A stretch of 5,139 nt of DNA from Burkholderiaceae bacterium (GCA_017998575.1 JAGOCV010000290.1:1-5139), one strand, 5' to 3'; positions 1 through 4,526 are shown, counted from the stretch's first letter. Numbers and translations are program-made. The notes: generated from the letters alone by a model not told the origin.

Positions 1-68
1 GCCTGGCTGATATTCGGCCGACTGCATCCACGGTGCTGGGCATACTCGCCATAAGACATCAAAGGCAT
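1..68 (-). CDS. Terminase small subunit-like protein, N-terminus only
   Basis: Minus-strand frame starting at ATG 68-66 and open to the left edge, so only about 22 residues are visible. The readable start is MPLMSYGEYAQHRG, followed by CSRPNISQA. The pattern SYxEYAxHRGxSRxxxSxA is the beginning of a helix-turn-helix of the kind that opens many phage terminase small subunits (DNA-recognition subunit of the packaging motor). The family is inferred from this motif alone; another DNA-binding protein is possible. A second ATG at 59-57 (MSYGEY) may be the true start, since neither has a clear Shine-Dalgarno sequence. It is separated from the upstream virion-like gene by 117 bp with two hairpins, which fits a boundary between the early operon and a late packaging operon. 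Confidence 0.55.
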   Translation of the reverse strand, partial: MPLMSYGEYAQHRGCSRPNISQ

Positions 69-83
69 ATCGAACCCAGGTAA

Positions 84-100
84 CATGCCGAAATGGCATG
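84..100. repeat. Short inverted repeat before the terminase-like gene
   Basis: CATGCC (84-89) and GGCATG (95-100) form a perfect 6-bp inverted repeat around a 5-nt spacer, GAAAT. It lies 15 bp upstream of the first ATG of the leftmost gene, in the 117-bp gap. It could be a small operator or a leader hairpin. It lacks a U-run on either strand, so it is not a canonical terminator. Confidence 0.4.
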
Positions 101-135
101 AACTAGCGCTACCGCGCGCCGCAACGGACCCTCGC

Positions 136-154
136 CCTTACAAGTGTTGCAAGG
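136..154 (-). terminator. Possible hairpin at the end of the early operon
   Basis: The minus-strand transcript would read CCUUGCAA-CAC-UUGUAAGG: an 8-bp stem with one G-U wobble and a 3-nt loop. It lies about 31 nt past the stop of the virion-like gene. On the plus strand the same position is an A-C mismatch, so the hairpin suits minus-strand RNA, the direction of the operon. There is no following U-run, so classic Rho-independent termination is doubtful; RNA 3'-end protection or an attenuation structure are alternatives. Confidence 0.3.
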
Positions 155-185
155 ACCCAACAGCCCCCACCCCGCGCGTCCGTCG

Positions 186-938
186 TCATCTCTGCGCCAG
201 CCGTTCCGCGCTCTGACCCAACGCCCGCGCGACCTGTGCGGCCAGCTGCTCGTTGGCGACCCGCGTGCCTTCTTCGATCAGATTCGTCGCGCGCCGGTAC
301 GTAGCTGTCCCGACGAAGAAGAACACCGGGCTCAGGATGCCGCCCTTCCCGCGCTCGTATATGCCTGGCTTGAGCCTGCCCTGCCGCCGCTGGATGGCCA
401 CGTAGGCGCGGCCTGACAGCAGTGCCTTCTGTGCCCGCTTCACATCTGATCGCGAAATAACCCGCTGATACCCCGGTGAATACTGCGCCCCCAGCTGCGC
501 AATCACCTGGATGATCTGTCCTTTCGACACGTTGCCAAATCCGTCTAGCTTCGCCGCCACACCCGGCACCGCACGCATACCCCTTGGCATGGCACCGCTG
601 CTCTGCAGCGCCTGCTCGAATCTCTTGATGCGCCGATCCCCGCCGCTTTCTTCCACGCCCAACCATTCGATGGGTGGCGTGCCTCGGGCCTGGTCTCGGA
701 TGAACACCTCGGCCACTGGATCTGCAGCTGTAGCCCGCTTGACCACCGTCGCCTTCGTCGTCGCTGCCGTGGGCCGGTCGAAGCTGCTCTCCAGCTTGCG
801 CTTCCAGTTTGCTTCGATCTCCCGCGCCGTCCGCGTCAAAGCCGTAGCGGCAACAGCGTTCAGCCGCCGCTCTGAAAACCGCCCCACCAGCGCGTCAGTC
901 GCTGCGTCAAGGCCTTTGATGTCGATGTTGAACTTCAT
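186..938 (-). CDS. Phage virion (tail/neck-like) protein
   Basis: A 250-aa protein starting at ATG 938-936, which overlaps the previous stop as ATGA and has GAGG about 8 nt upstream; a longer upstream reading of the frame is an arginine-rich shadow. The N-terminus (MKFNIDIKGLDAATDAL) and an Ala/Arg-rich helix at about 22-50 resemble HK97 gp10-like and minor-tail proteins. Further along are FDRPT (53-57), a Gly/Arg segment with GGDRRIKRFEQAL (99-111), a PRGMRAVPG turn (118-126), KPGIYER (190-196) and a hydrophobic PVFFFVG strand (204-210). I recall this set of motifs in hypothetical or tail-associated proteins of proteobacterial prophages, so a structural role is likely but the exact position in the virion is unknown. 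Finding it as the last gene of a replication operon, next to a terminase-like gene, is unusual; it may mark the start of the morphogenesis block. Confidence 0.65.
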   Translation of the reverse strand: MKFNIDIKGLDAATDALVGRFSERRLNAVAATALTRTAREIEANWKRKLESSFDRPTAATTKATVVKRATAADPVAEVFIRDQARGTPPIEWLGVEESGGDRRIKRFEQALQSSGAMPRGMRAVPGVAAKLDGFGNVSKGQIIQVIAQLGAQYSPGYQRVISRSDVKRAQKALLSGRAYVAIQRRQGRLKPGIYERGKGGILSPVFFFVGTATYRRATNLIEEGTRVANEQLAAQVARALGQSAERLAQR

Positions 939-1132
939 GTCATCGCCTCGACCTTTCGCCCTGCCCTGGATGCCCTGCGCCTGGCTGCCTCTTGGCACTC
1001 GAAGTCCACCGCGGCCGCCGCCTTTGCGTCGGTGTGCGTCACCCCCAGCATGTCGAGCTCGACGCGCCGCCCGGTCTTCGGGCTGCGTCCGCCGAGGGCG
1101 CTGCAGGGCGTGATGCGGGGTCGGGTGGTCAC
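935..1132 (-). CDS. Small uncharacterised phage protein, 65 aa
   Basis: Starts at GTG 1132-1130, sharing GTGA with the RusA stop, and ends in an ATGA overlap with the virion-like gene. Both junctions match the rest of the operon, and GAGA lies about 7 nt upstream of the start; these are the main reasons to believe it is real. The protein is basic and has no membrane segment. Its C-terminal half (DMLGVTHTDAKAAAAVDF, then an Ala/Arg-rich helix) looks like one long amphipathic helix, while the first 25 residues are Arg/Pro/Gly-rich and probably unstructured. I do not recognise a family. It could help translation of its downstream neighbour through coupling, or bind nucleic acid through its basic residues; both are guesses. 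Confidence 0.6.
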   Translation of the reverse strand: MTTRPRITPCSALGGRSPKTGRRVELDMLGVTHTDAKAAAAVDFECQEAARRRASRAGRKVEAMT

Positions 1133-1572
1133 GCTGCAATCTCGCGTTGCACCGGCTCATCCAGCGCCCAGACCTCGACCCGCACGCAAGGCGTGGCCGC
1201 GTAACGCTTGCGCACGCGCAGATCCACCACCAGCACGTCGTCGCGCCACAGCACCCCGTTCAAGCCGTCGAACACCGCCTTGACCACGTTGTCCGCGTCC
1301 GGCTTCGTCGTCGGCAGCACCTCGCCGGCCAGGGCCATGCGCTGCTTGCGGCCGGACCAGCTCTCGGGCACGGGCGCATCGATGAAGACGTTGCAGCCAA
1401 CAGCGCTGGTCAGCATCTGGCCGCCGGCCATGGCGCGCTGCGCAGCAAGGGCGATCAGGCCCTCGTATGCGACGGTTTTCGCTGGCGTTGCCATGCGCGA
1501 AAACCCGCCGATCTTGACGATCTTCGCGCGGCCTTTGCCTTGCGGTGCGCCGGGCACGGTGAAGGCGATCAT
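1129..1572 (-). CDS. rusA: RusA-family Holliday junction resolvase
   Basis: A 147-aa homolog of RusA, the homodimeric, metal-dependent endonuclease that cuts four-way DNA junctions symmetrically; in phages it resolves recombination and replication intermediates before packaging. It opens with the typical FTVPGAPQGKGRAK (4-17). The active site is clear: KPDADNVVKAVFD (90-102) supplies Asp92, Asp94 and Lys98, and WRDD (109-112) supplies Asp112, matching Asp70, Asp72, Lys76 and Asp91 of E. coli RusA. It is slightly longer than the 120-aa E. coli protein. The start at ATG 1572 follows the previous stop by 4 nt. The frame stays open upstream to an ATG at 1818, but that 82-residue extension is Ala/Ser/Gly-rich shadow sequence over another gene. 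The stop overlaps the next start as GTGA. All catalytic residues are intact, so it should be active. Confidence 0.93.
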   Translation of the reverse strand: MIAFTVPGAPQGKGRAKIVKIGGFSRMATPAKTVAYEGLIALAAQRAMAGGQMLTSAVGCNVFIDAPVPESWSGRKQRMALAGEVLPTTKPDADNVVKAVFDGLNGVLWRDDVLVVDLRVRKRYAATPCVRVEVWALDEPVQREIAA

Positions 1573-1576
1573 CAGC

Positions 1577-1813
1577 CTACCGCCAGTCATCGCGGGCGCC
1601 GCGATTGCCACGGGCCCACTGCTCCCGGCAGTCGTCCCGCAGACGCTTTGCTGCGGCATCTCCGCGGACCTTCTCGATGCTGGGCGTGGGGCGGCCGTTG
1701 ACGATGACGCCGCCGTCGAGCCACTCGCGGACCCACTGCAGCCCGCGCTCGAAGCGCCAGCGCAGGACCTGGCGGACCTCGCATCGGTGGCGATGCCGCT
1801 CCGAGCAATCCAT
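1577..1813 (-). CDS. Small phage protein, probably DUF7696 family
   Basis: A 78-aa protein beginning MDCSERHRHRCEVRQVLRW and ending REQWARGNRGARDDWR. The combination of SExHRHxCEVR at the start, a middle segment with VEK-type helix (SIEKVRGDAAAKRL, 47-60) and a GNRG...DWR tail matches a small conserved family of proteobacterial prophages that I recall as DUF7696; the name is from memory. No function is known to me. It is highly charged and soluble, and sits directly before RusA, where such small proteins are common. The start at ATG 1813 lies 1 nt past the previous stop. GGAGG at the end of the upstream gene precedes two ATGs, one at 1818 in the RusA frame and this one; only this frame gives family-like sequence. 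Confidence 0.7.
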   Translation of the reverse strand: MDCSERHRHRCEVRQVLRWRFERGLQWVREWLDGGVIVNGRPTPSIEKVRGDAAAKRLRDDCREQWARGNRGARDDWR

Positions 1814-1814
1814 G

Positions 1815-2369
1815 TCATGCCGCCTCCAGTTGCTGCTGATTGGCCGCCATGCGCTCGCGTCGTGCCGCCCAGAAGCGCGCGTTGATTTCAGTGCGCGGCT
1901 CGCGGCCCGGCTTCGGCACGTCAGGCGCCGGCAGCCGGTCCCACACGGGCGCATAGCTCTGCCCGCGCACCTCCCAACCGCCCACGCGGATCAGGCCGTT
2001 CAGACGCAGCTGTCGCAGCAGATCGCACGCGGTGCGCCGGCCGATGCCCAGCACCGCGGCCAAGCTGTCGCTGGTCTGCCGAGCCGCCAGCGCGTGCCAG
2101 GCGCGGCACCACGTCTGCACGCCGGCCGATGCCTCGATCTTCGCCAGCGCGTACCGATGGCCGTTGCCGGGCACGATCAACCGGCCCTCGCGCTGACGCA
2201 TTGCGCCGTAGCCGATGATTCCCTCGGCGCGCAGGTGCCGGGTCCACAGCCCGAGGCCTCGCTGCGTCACGCCCGTCTCTTCGGCGATGCCCTTGGTGGT
2301 GGCCGGTAGCATCGCCATCAGGCGGGCCAGGCGGCGATAGATCGGGGTGGTGTTGCGGTGGTCGGTCAT
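1815..2369 (-). CDS. DNA-binding protein with two helix-turn-helix motifs
   Basis: A 184-aa protein with two predicted winged-helix or helix-turn-helix units. The first is at about 23-51 (TTKGIAEETGVTQRGLGLW, then HLRAEGII) followed by a wing-like strand pair (RLIVPGNGHRYAL, 63-75). The second is at about 97-128 (RQTSDSLAAVLGIG, RRTACDLLRQLRLNGLIRV). A basic C-terminal tail follows. The start is ATG 2369-2367, overlapping the previous stop as ATGA, with GAGG 7 nt upstream. The doubled recognition unit suggests binding of a bipartite or repeated DNA site. Its position after the replication proteins allows an origin-accessory role or transcriptional control of the operon; the sequence cannot decide between them. 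I do not recognise a named family. Confidence 0.75.
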   Translation of the reverse strand: MTDHRNTTPIYRRLARLMAMLPATTKGIAEETGVTQRGLGLWTRHLRAEGIIGYGAMRQREGRLIVPGNGHRYALAKIEASAGVQTWCRAWHALAARQTSDSLAAVLGIGRRTACDLLRQLRLNGLIRVGGWEVRGQSYAPVWDRLPAPDVPKPGREPRTEINARFWAARRERMAANQQQLEAA

Positions 2370-2875
2370 ACTGCAGCCTCGCTCGGGTGCTCAGCCAGGC
2401 GTGGGATGTACTGGGCGGCCAGAGCGCGCGTTTGCGGCGTCATCAGCCGCGCCATCGCCTCAAGTTGCTGGCGCTGAGGAATCGACATCCGGCCACCGCG
2501 ATCGGCGACGATGCGCAGGATGCTGCGGGCGCACCGCTCGGCCGGGCTCAACCCGGGGTCATCGCTGCGCACCCTGGCCATGGCCGCTGCCACGCGGCCA
2601 GGGTCGGCCTTCTCGACCGGCGCCGGAAGGGCTGCCACGGTGGGCGGTGGCGCGCGCCGGCAGATGTCGCGCATCTGGATCGCGTTCGGCGGGCGCTCGG
2701 GCAGGTAGCGCAGGGCGTAGCTCAGCGAGTCGCCTTTCACCCCGTCCAGCACTTCGGCCCAGTCGCCCTTCACGATCGCGATGTCCAGGCCGTCGTACTG
2801 GCGCATGAACGCCGCGCCGTAGCGAACGGTCAGCTTCGCGAAAAGGTGCTCAACCCACGATCCGGGCATCGGCAT
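2366..2875 (-). CDS. Phage replication protein P-like (putative helicase loader)
   Basis: A 169-aa protein starting at ATG 2875 (MPMPGSWVEHLF), chosen because GGAG stands 7 nt upstream; an in-frame ATG at 2977 gives a low-complexity extension inside the replication gene. The N-terminal 70 residues follow a pattern I associate with lambda P-type proteins of beta- and gammaproteobacterial phages: FAKLTVRYGAAFMRQYDG, then VKGDWAEVLDGV, then ALRYLPERPPNAIQMRDICRRAP. A Pro/Ala linker (about 71-85) leads to a basic helical C-terminus. Lambda P binds the host DnaB helicase and brings it to the O-origin complex; the same role is inferred here from family pattern and from its place directly after the O-like gene, which it overlaps by 26 nt. 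It has no Walker motifs, so it is not a DnaC-type ATPase. Confidence 0.65.
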   Translation of the reverse strand: MPMPGSWVEHLFAKLTVRYGAAFMRQYDGLDIAIVKGDWAEVLDGVKGDSLSYALRYLPERPPNAIQMRDICRRAPPPTVAALPAPVEKADPGRVAAAMARVRSDDPGLSPAERCARSILRIVADRGGRMSIPQRQQLEAMARLMTPQTRALAAQYIPRLAEHPSEAAV

Positions 2876-3770
2876 TGATGGTCTCCACGTCAACGGTTTC
2901 GGGGGGGCGTTTCGCGGCTGCAGGGCCAGCGAATTCGGCGGTGCGCTCGCGCTGTTCGCGGCGCCACTCGGGTTCATCGGGCGTCGCCGCTGACCGGCCG
3001 CGCTCGTGCGGCTTCAGCCATTCCGCCTGCAGGCCCTGCGACCCTCGGGAGCACCAGACGCGCAGGAACGCCTCAAGCGTCAGCCCGGCCTTGACTGCCT
3101 CGCCCCTCGCGCCGTCCAGCACGGTGGCGGTCACTGGGGCCTTCTTCGCCCGGCGCAGTTGCAGCCAGTCGGTCCAGACCTGCTCGGCAACGTCATCGGG
3201 CCGGTCCAGGCGGGGCGCGCGCTTGCGCGCGGGGGTCCTCTCCTGTTCCTGTTCCTGTTCTTGTTCCTGTTCCTGTTCCTGCTCCTGCTCCTGGCTTCGA
3301 TGGGGCTTCGAAGGGGCTTGAGATGCCCCTTCGTTCCGCGCATCGAACTCGCGCCGCCTCGTCAGCCCAAAGGCCGTCTCGTAACGGTCGAACCAGAGGC
3401 CCAGGAAGGGGTTGTCGGCCAGGGCCTCGTAGTCCTTCTGGATGCCCTTGCAACGCTTGTCTGCAGGGGATAGGGCGTCGGCGATCTGCCATGCCGCCAT
3501 CTCGTGCACCCAAACCATCTCGGTGTCGGGATCGTAGCTGCAAAAGCCGCACTCGATGCAGTCGCGAAGCCCCTTCGAAGCCCCTTCGATGCCAAGCCCT
3601 GTTTCGTGGGCCATGTACATCAACGGCTGGTAGTACATCCCGAGCATGTTGGAGTGCGGCGAGGACACCAGATAGAAGGCGACAACAACCCCTTCGATGC
3701 CCCTTCGGCGCAGCGTGCGGCCGGTTGCGCCAGTCCAGAACGTTGGGCTGAGCTTGGCGTAGTCCCTCAC
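2850..3770 (-). CDS. Phage replication initiation protein (O-like)
   Basis: A 306-aa protein starting at GTG 3770-3768 with GGAGGG 5 nt upstream and a GTGA overlap with the preceding stop. The N-terminal domain (VRDYAKLSPTFW, VVVAFYLVSSPHSNMLGMYY at 28-47, MAHETGLGIEGASKGL at 53-68, VWVHEMAAWQI at 86-96) has the winged-helix character of phage replication proteins and occurs, from memory, in many Burkholderiales prophages. Residues 160-177 are nine Gln-Glu repeats forming a flexible acidic linker. A basic stretch and a C-terminal domain (VWTDWLQLRRAKKAPVT, then a long helix to GSQGLQAEWL) follow. This two-domain plan with a disordered middle resembles lambda O, in which the N-terminus binds origin iterons and the C-terminus contacts P. 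The gene itself contains repeated 11-bp elements that could be those iterons. The last 26 nt overlap the P-like gene. Confidence 0.75.
   Translation of the reverse strand: MRDYAKLSPTFWTGATGRTLRRRGIEGVVVAFYLVSSPHSNMLGMYYQPLMYMAHETGLGIEGASKGLRDCIECGFCSYDPDTEMVWVHEMAAWQIADALSPADKRCKGIQKDYEALADNPFLGLWFDRYETAFGLTRRREFDARNEGASQAPSKPHRSQEQEQEQEQEQEQEQEQERTPARKRAPRLDRPDDVAEQVWTDWLQLRRAKKAPVTATVLDGARGEAVKAGLTLEAFLRVWCSRGSQGLQAEWLKPHERGRSAATPDEPEWRREQRERTAEFAGPAAAKRPPETVDVETINADARIVG
3240..3293 (-). repeat. Nine-unit CAGGAA-type hexanucleotide tract
   Basis: Nine tandem 6-bp units read on the minus strand as CAGGAG, CAGGAG, CAGGAA x3, CAAGAA, CAGGAA x2, CAGGAG. They encode (Gln-Glu)9, residues 160-177 of the replication protein. 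Unit changes are confined to third codon positions, so the protein repeat is preserved. Being a multiple of three, copy-number change by slippage would keep the frame. The tract is purine-rich on the coding strand and less GC-rich than its surroundings. Confidence 0.95.
3298..3333. repeat. Iteron-like 11-bp elements, cluster A, with 9-bp hairpin
   Basis: Three copies of the element AAGCCCCTTCG: minus strand at 3298-3308 (AAGCCCCATCG, one mismatch) and 3309-3319 (exact), directly in tandem, then plus strand at 3323-3333 (ATGCCCCTTCG, one mismatch). The opposed copies create a perfect 9-bp inverted repeat, CGAAGGGGC (3309-3317) and GCCCCTTCG (3325-3333), around a 7-nt loop. The cluster is immediately next to the CAGGAA-type tract inside the replication gene. 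Confidence 0.8.
3567..3588 (+). repeat. Iteron-like 11-bp elements, cluster B
   Basis: Two exact tandem copies of AAGCCCCTTCG (3567-3577 and 3578-3588), followed by a degenerate third start ATGCC. The 11-bp period is not a multiple of three, so the two copies are translated in different frames of the replication gene (giving EGASKGL). This shows the repetition is at DNA level. Confidence 0.85.
3686..3707 (+). repeat. Iteron-like 11-bp elements, cluster C
   Basis: Two adjacent copies near the start of the replication gene: CAACCCCTTCG at 3686-3696 (weaker match) and ATGCCCCTTCG at 3697-3707 (one mismatch from AAGCCCCTTCG and identical to the copy at 3323-3333). Orientation is the same as cluster B. 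Confidence 0.7.
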
Positions 3771-3778
3771 GCGCACCC
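3766..3778 (-). repeat. Stop/start junction repeat, copy 1
   Basis: Minus-strand GGGTGCGCGTGAG, identical over 13 bp to 3993-4005. It contains the last codons of the winged-helix gene (Gly-Cys-Ala-stop), the G-rich ribosome-binding stretch and the GTG start of the replication gene. Confidence 0.85.
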
Positions 3779-3997
3779 TCCCCAAGCCTTCGTCACCGCG
3801 TACACCGCCGGCGGGAAGCCATTGCGGCCTTCCGGCTTGTCGCCCTGCTTCGACACTAGCATGCCGTGTGCCATGGCCGCTCGAACCCACTTGACAGCAG
3901 TTCCGTAGGCGCAGCCAAACTCGATGGTGATTTCGTCGATCGTCAGCCACTCGGTGCGGAGCGTCTTGAGGGCGCCGATGAAGTTGTCTGGGCTCAC
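3767..3997 (-). CDS. Small winged-helix DNA-binding protein
   Basis: A 76-aa protein. The start is taken as GTG 3997-3995, sharing GTGA with the preceding stop and preceded by a G-rich stretch; a TTG at 4012 would add five residues. The sequence has a compact winged-helix pattern: a first helix (DNFIGALKTLRTEW, 4-17), the recognition unit LTIDEITIEFGCAYGTAVKW (18-37), a helix with AAMAHGMLVSK, then a wing (about 47-66, Gly/Pro-rich) and a closing strand PAVYAV. The pattern is typical of short phage regulators or replication accessories that sit just before the initiator gene. Its DNA target is unknown. It ends in Trp-Gly-Gly-Cys-Ala, the same Gly-Cys-Ala-stop ending as the upstream protein, because the 13-bp junction sequence is duplicated. 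Confidence 0.7.
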   Translation of the reverse strand: MSPDNFIGALKTLRTEWLTIDEITIEFGCAYGTAVKWVRAAMAHGMLVSKQGDKPEGRNGFPPAVYAVTKAWGGCA

Positions 3998-4005
3998 GCG
4001 CACCC
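3993..4005 (-). repeat. Stop/start junction repeat, copy 2
   Basis: Minus-strand GGGTGCGCGTGAG, the second copy of the 13-bp junction, 227 bp from the first. Here it holds the stop of the DUF1376-like gene and the GTG start of the winged-helix gene. Confidence 0.85.
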
Positions 4006-4179
4006 CCCGCAAACCCAGGTCCGCATCCCGCGCACCAGGCGCAGGCGTCGGCCTGTTGGAAGCGGGCGCTCTGTGGCGTAGAACTCCAGCAGCATGAGCA
4101 TGTAGGCCCCGTGCTGCGCCAGCGTCAGCGTCCCGGTATCGCGCAGATAGTCGCCGATGTACAGCTTCGCAAAGTTCAC
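3994..4179 (-). CDS. DUF1376 (YdaU-like) protein, C-terminally shortened
   Basis: A 61-aa protein starting at GTG 4179-4177, which shares GTGA with the zinc-ribbon stop. Residues 2-41 carry the DUF1376 hallmark: NFAKLYIGDYLRDTGTLTLAQ, then AYMLMLLEFYATERPLP. DUF1376 proteins such as YdaU are found in phage replication regions, usually encoded just before the initiator or helicase loader, and are presumed replication proteins. The family normally runs on for several more helices and is commonly over 100 residues; here the match fades after GRRLRLVRG and the protein ends in TWVCGGCA. The missing part is not visible in the other frames, so this looks like a deletion rather than a fresh frameshift. 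It may be a minimal functional form or a decayed gene kept open by coupling to its neighbours. Confidence 0.7.
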   Translation of the reverse strand: MNFAKLYIGDYLRDTGTLTLAQHGAYMLMLLEFYATERPLPTGRRLRLVRGMRTWVCGGCA

Positions 4180-4358
4180 GGCGCCAACCACTTCTCGTTG
4201 CACCCAGCGCACACGTACTGCCGCAGTCCCATCACCCGCTTGAGCTTGCGACCGACCACGCCCTTGACCTTGGCGCAGGCCGCGCACCGAAACGTCATGT
4301 AGACCCCGACGCCAGGGTGCTTGCACCGCGCATCCGGTGGCGCTGGCAGGAGGCTCAT
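4176..4358 (-). CDS. Small zinc-ribbon protein
   Basis: A 60-aa protein starting at ATG 4358-4356 with AGGA about 9 nt upstream and an ATGA overlap with the preceding stop. It has two CxxC knuckles, Cys25-Cys28 (FRCAACAK) and Cys50-Cys53 (YVCAGCN), separated by a basic segment (VKGVVGRKLKRVMG), plus Cys12 and His14 that could also contact metal. This is the layout of a one-zinc ribbon that binds nucleic acid or another protein. Similar short four-cysteine proteins precede DUF1376 genes in prophages that I recall. The function is unknown; its place at the head of the replication operon suggests a replication or transcription accessory role. Confidence 0.75.
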   Translation of the reverse strand: MSLLPAPPDARCKHPGVGVYMTFRCAACAKVKGVVGRKLKRVMGLRQYVCAGCNEKWLAP

Positions 4359-4519
4359 GCAAAGGCTTCCTCACGCAGTAGGCGCATGATCCAGCGCGCC
4401 AGCTTGTCGGCCGACACGATGATCGTCACCACGCCAGCCTTGCCAGTGTGAGTCACGTCAAGGTCGCCGTCCGTGCGCTGCGTGATGCGTATGGCGCCGA
4501 TGCGAATAGGTTCTGACAT
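4355..4519 (-). CDS. Small uncharacterised protein, first gene of the operon, 54 aa
   Basis: Minus-strand frame from ATG 4519-4517 to a stop that shares ATGA with the zinc-ribbon start. The protein begins MSEPIRIGAIRITQRTDGDL, continues through DVTHTGKAGVVTIIV (21-35) and ends with an amphipathic helix, SADKLARWIMRLLREEAFA. The plan is two or three short beta strands followed by one helix, not a helix-turn-helix, so it is not an obvious Cro or CII. Coding is supported by the overlap, coherent hydrophobic pattern and G/C-rich third positions. No Shine-Dalgarno sequence is visible upstream, and the best promoter candidate would start transcription within a few bases of the ATG, so translation may be leaderless. 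I do not recognise a named family. Confidence 0.7.
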   Translation of the reverse strand: MSEPIRIGAIRITQRTDGDLDVTHTGKAGVVTIIVSADKLARWIMRLLREEAFA

Positions 4520-4526
4520 TGCGCCG

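Noticed and set aside
60..85. GGGTTCGA-like sequence on the minus strand, considered as a tRNA T-arm or attachment site.
   Set aside because: The flanking bases do not pair into a T-stem and no acceptor or anticodon arms are present.
939..1160. Longer start for the virion-like protein, adding 74 residues.
   Set aside because: The added part is Arg-rich with no family character, and the ATG at 938 has the ATGA overlap and a ribosome-binding site.
1573..1818. An in-frame ATG at 1818 would extend RusA by 82 residues.
   Set aside because: The extension is Ala/Ser/Gly-rich shadow sequence overlapping a well-supported 78-aa gene, and the RusA motifs begin right after the ATG at 1572.
2876..2977. 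Upstream ATG at 2977 for the P-like protein.
   Set aside because: The extension lies within the replication gene and is low in complexity; ATG 2875 has GGAG at good spacing. It is kept only as the basis of the frameshift idea.
3240..3293. Tandem hexamers considered as a CRISPR-like or VNTR array.
   Set aside because: There are no spacers; the units are contiguous and encode a continuous Gln-Glu linker.
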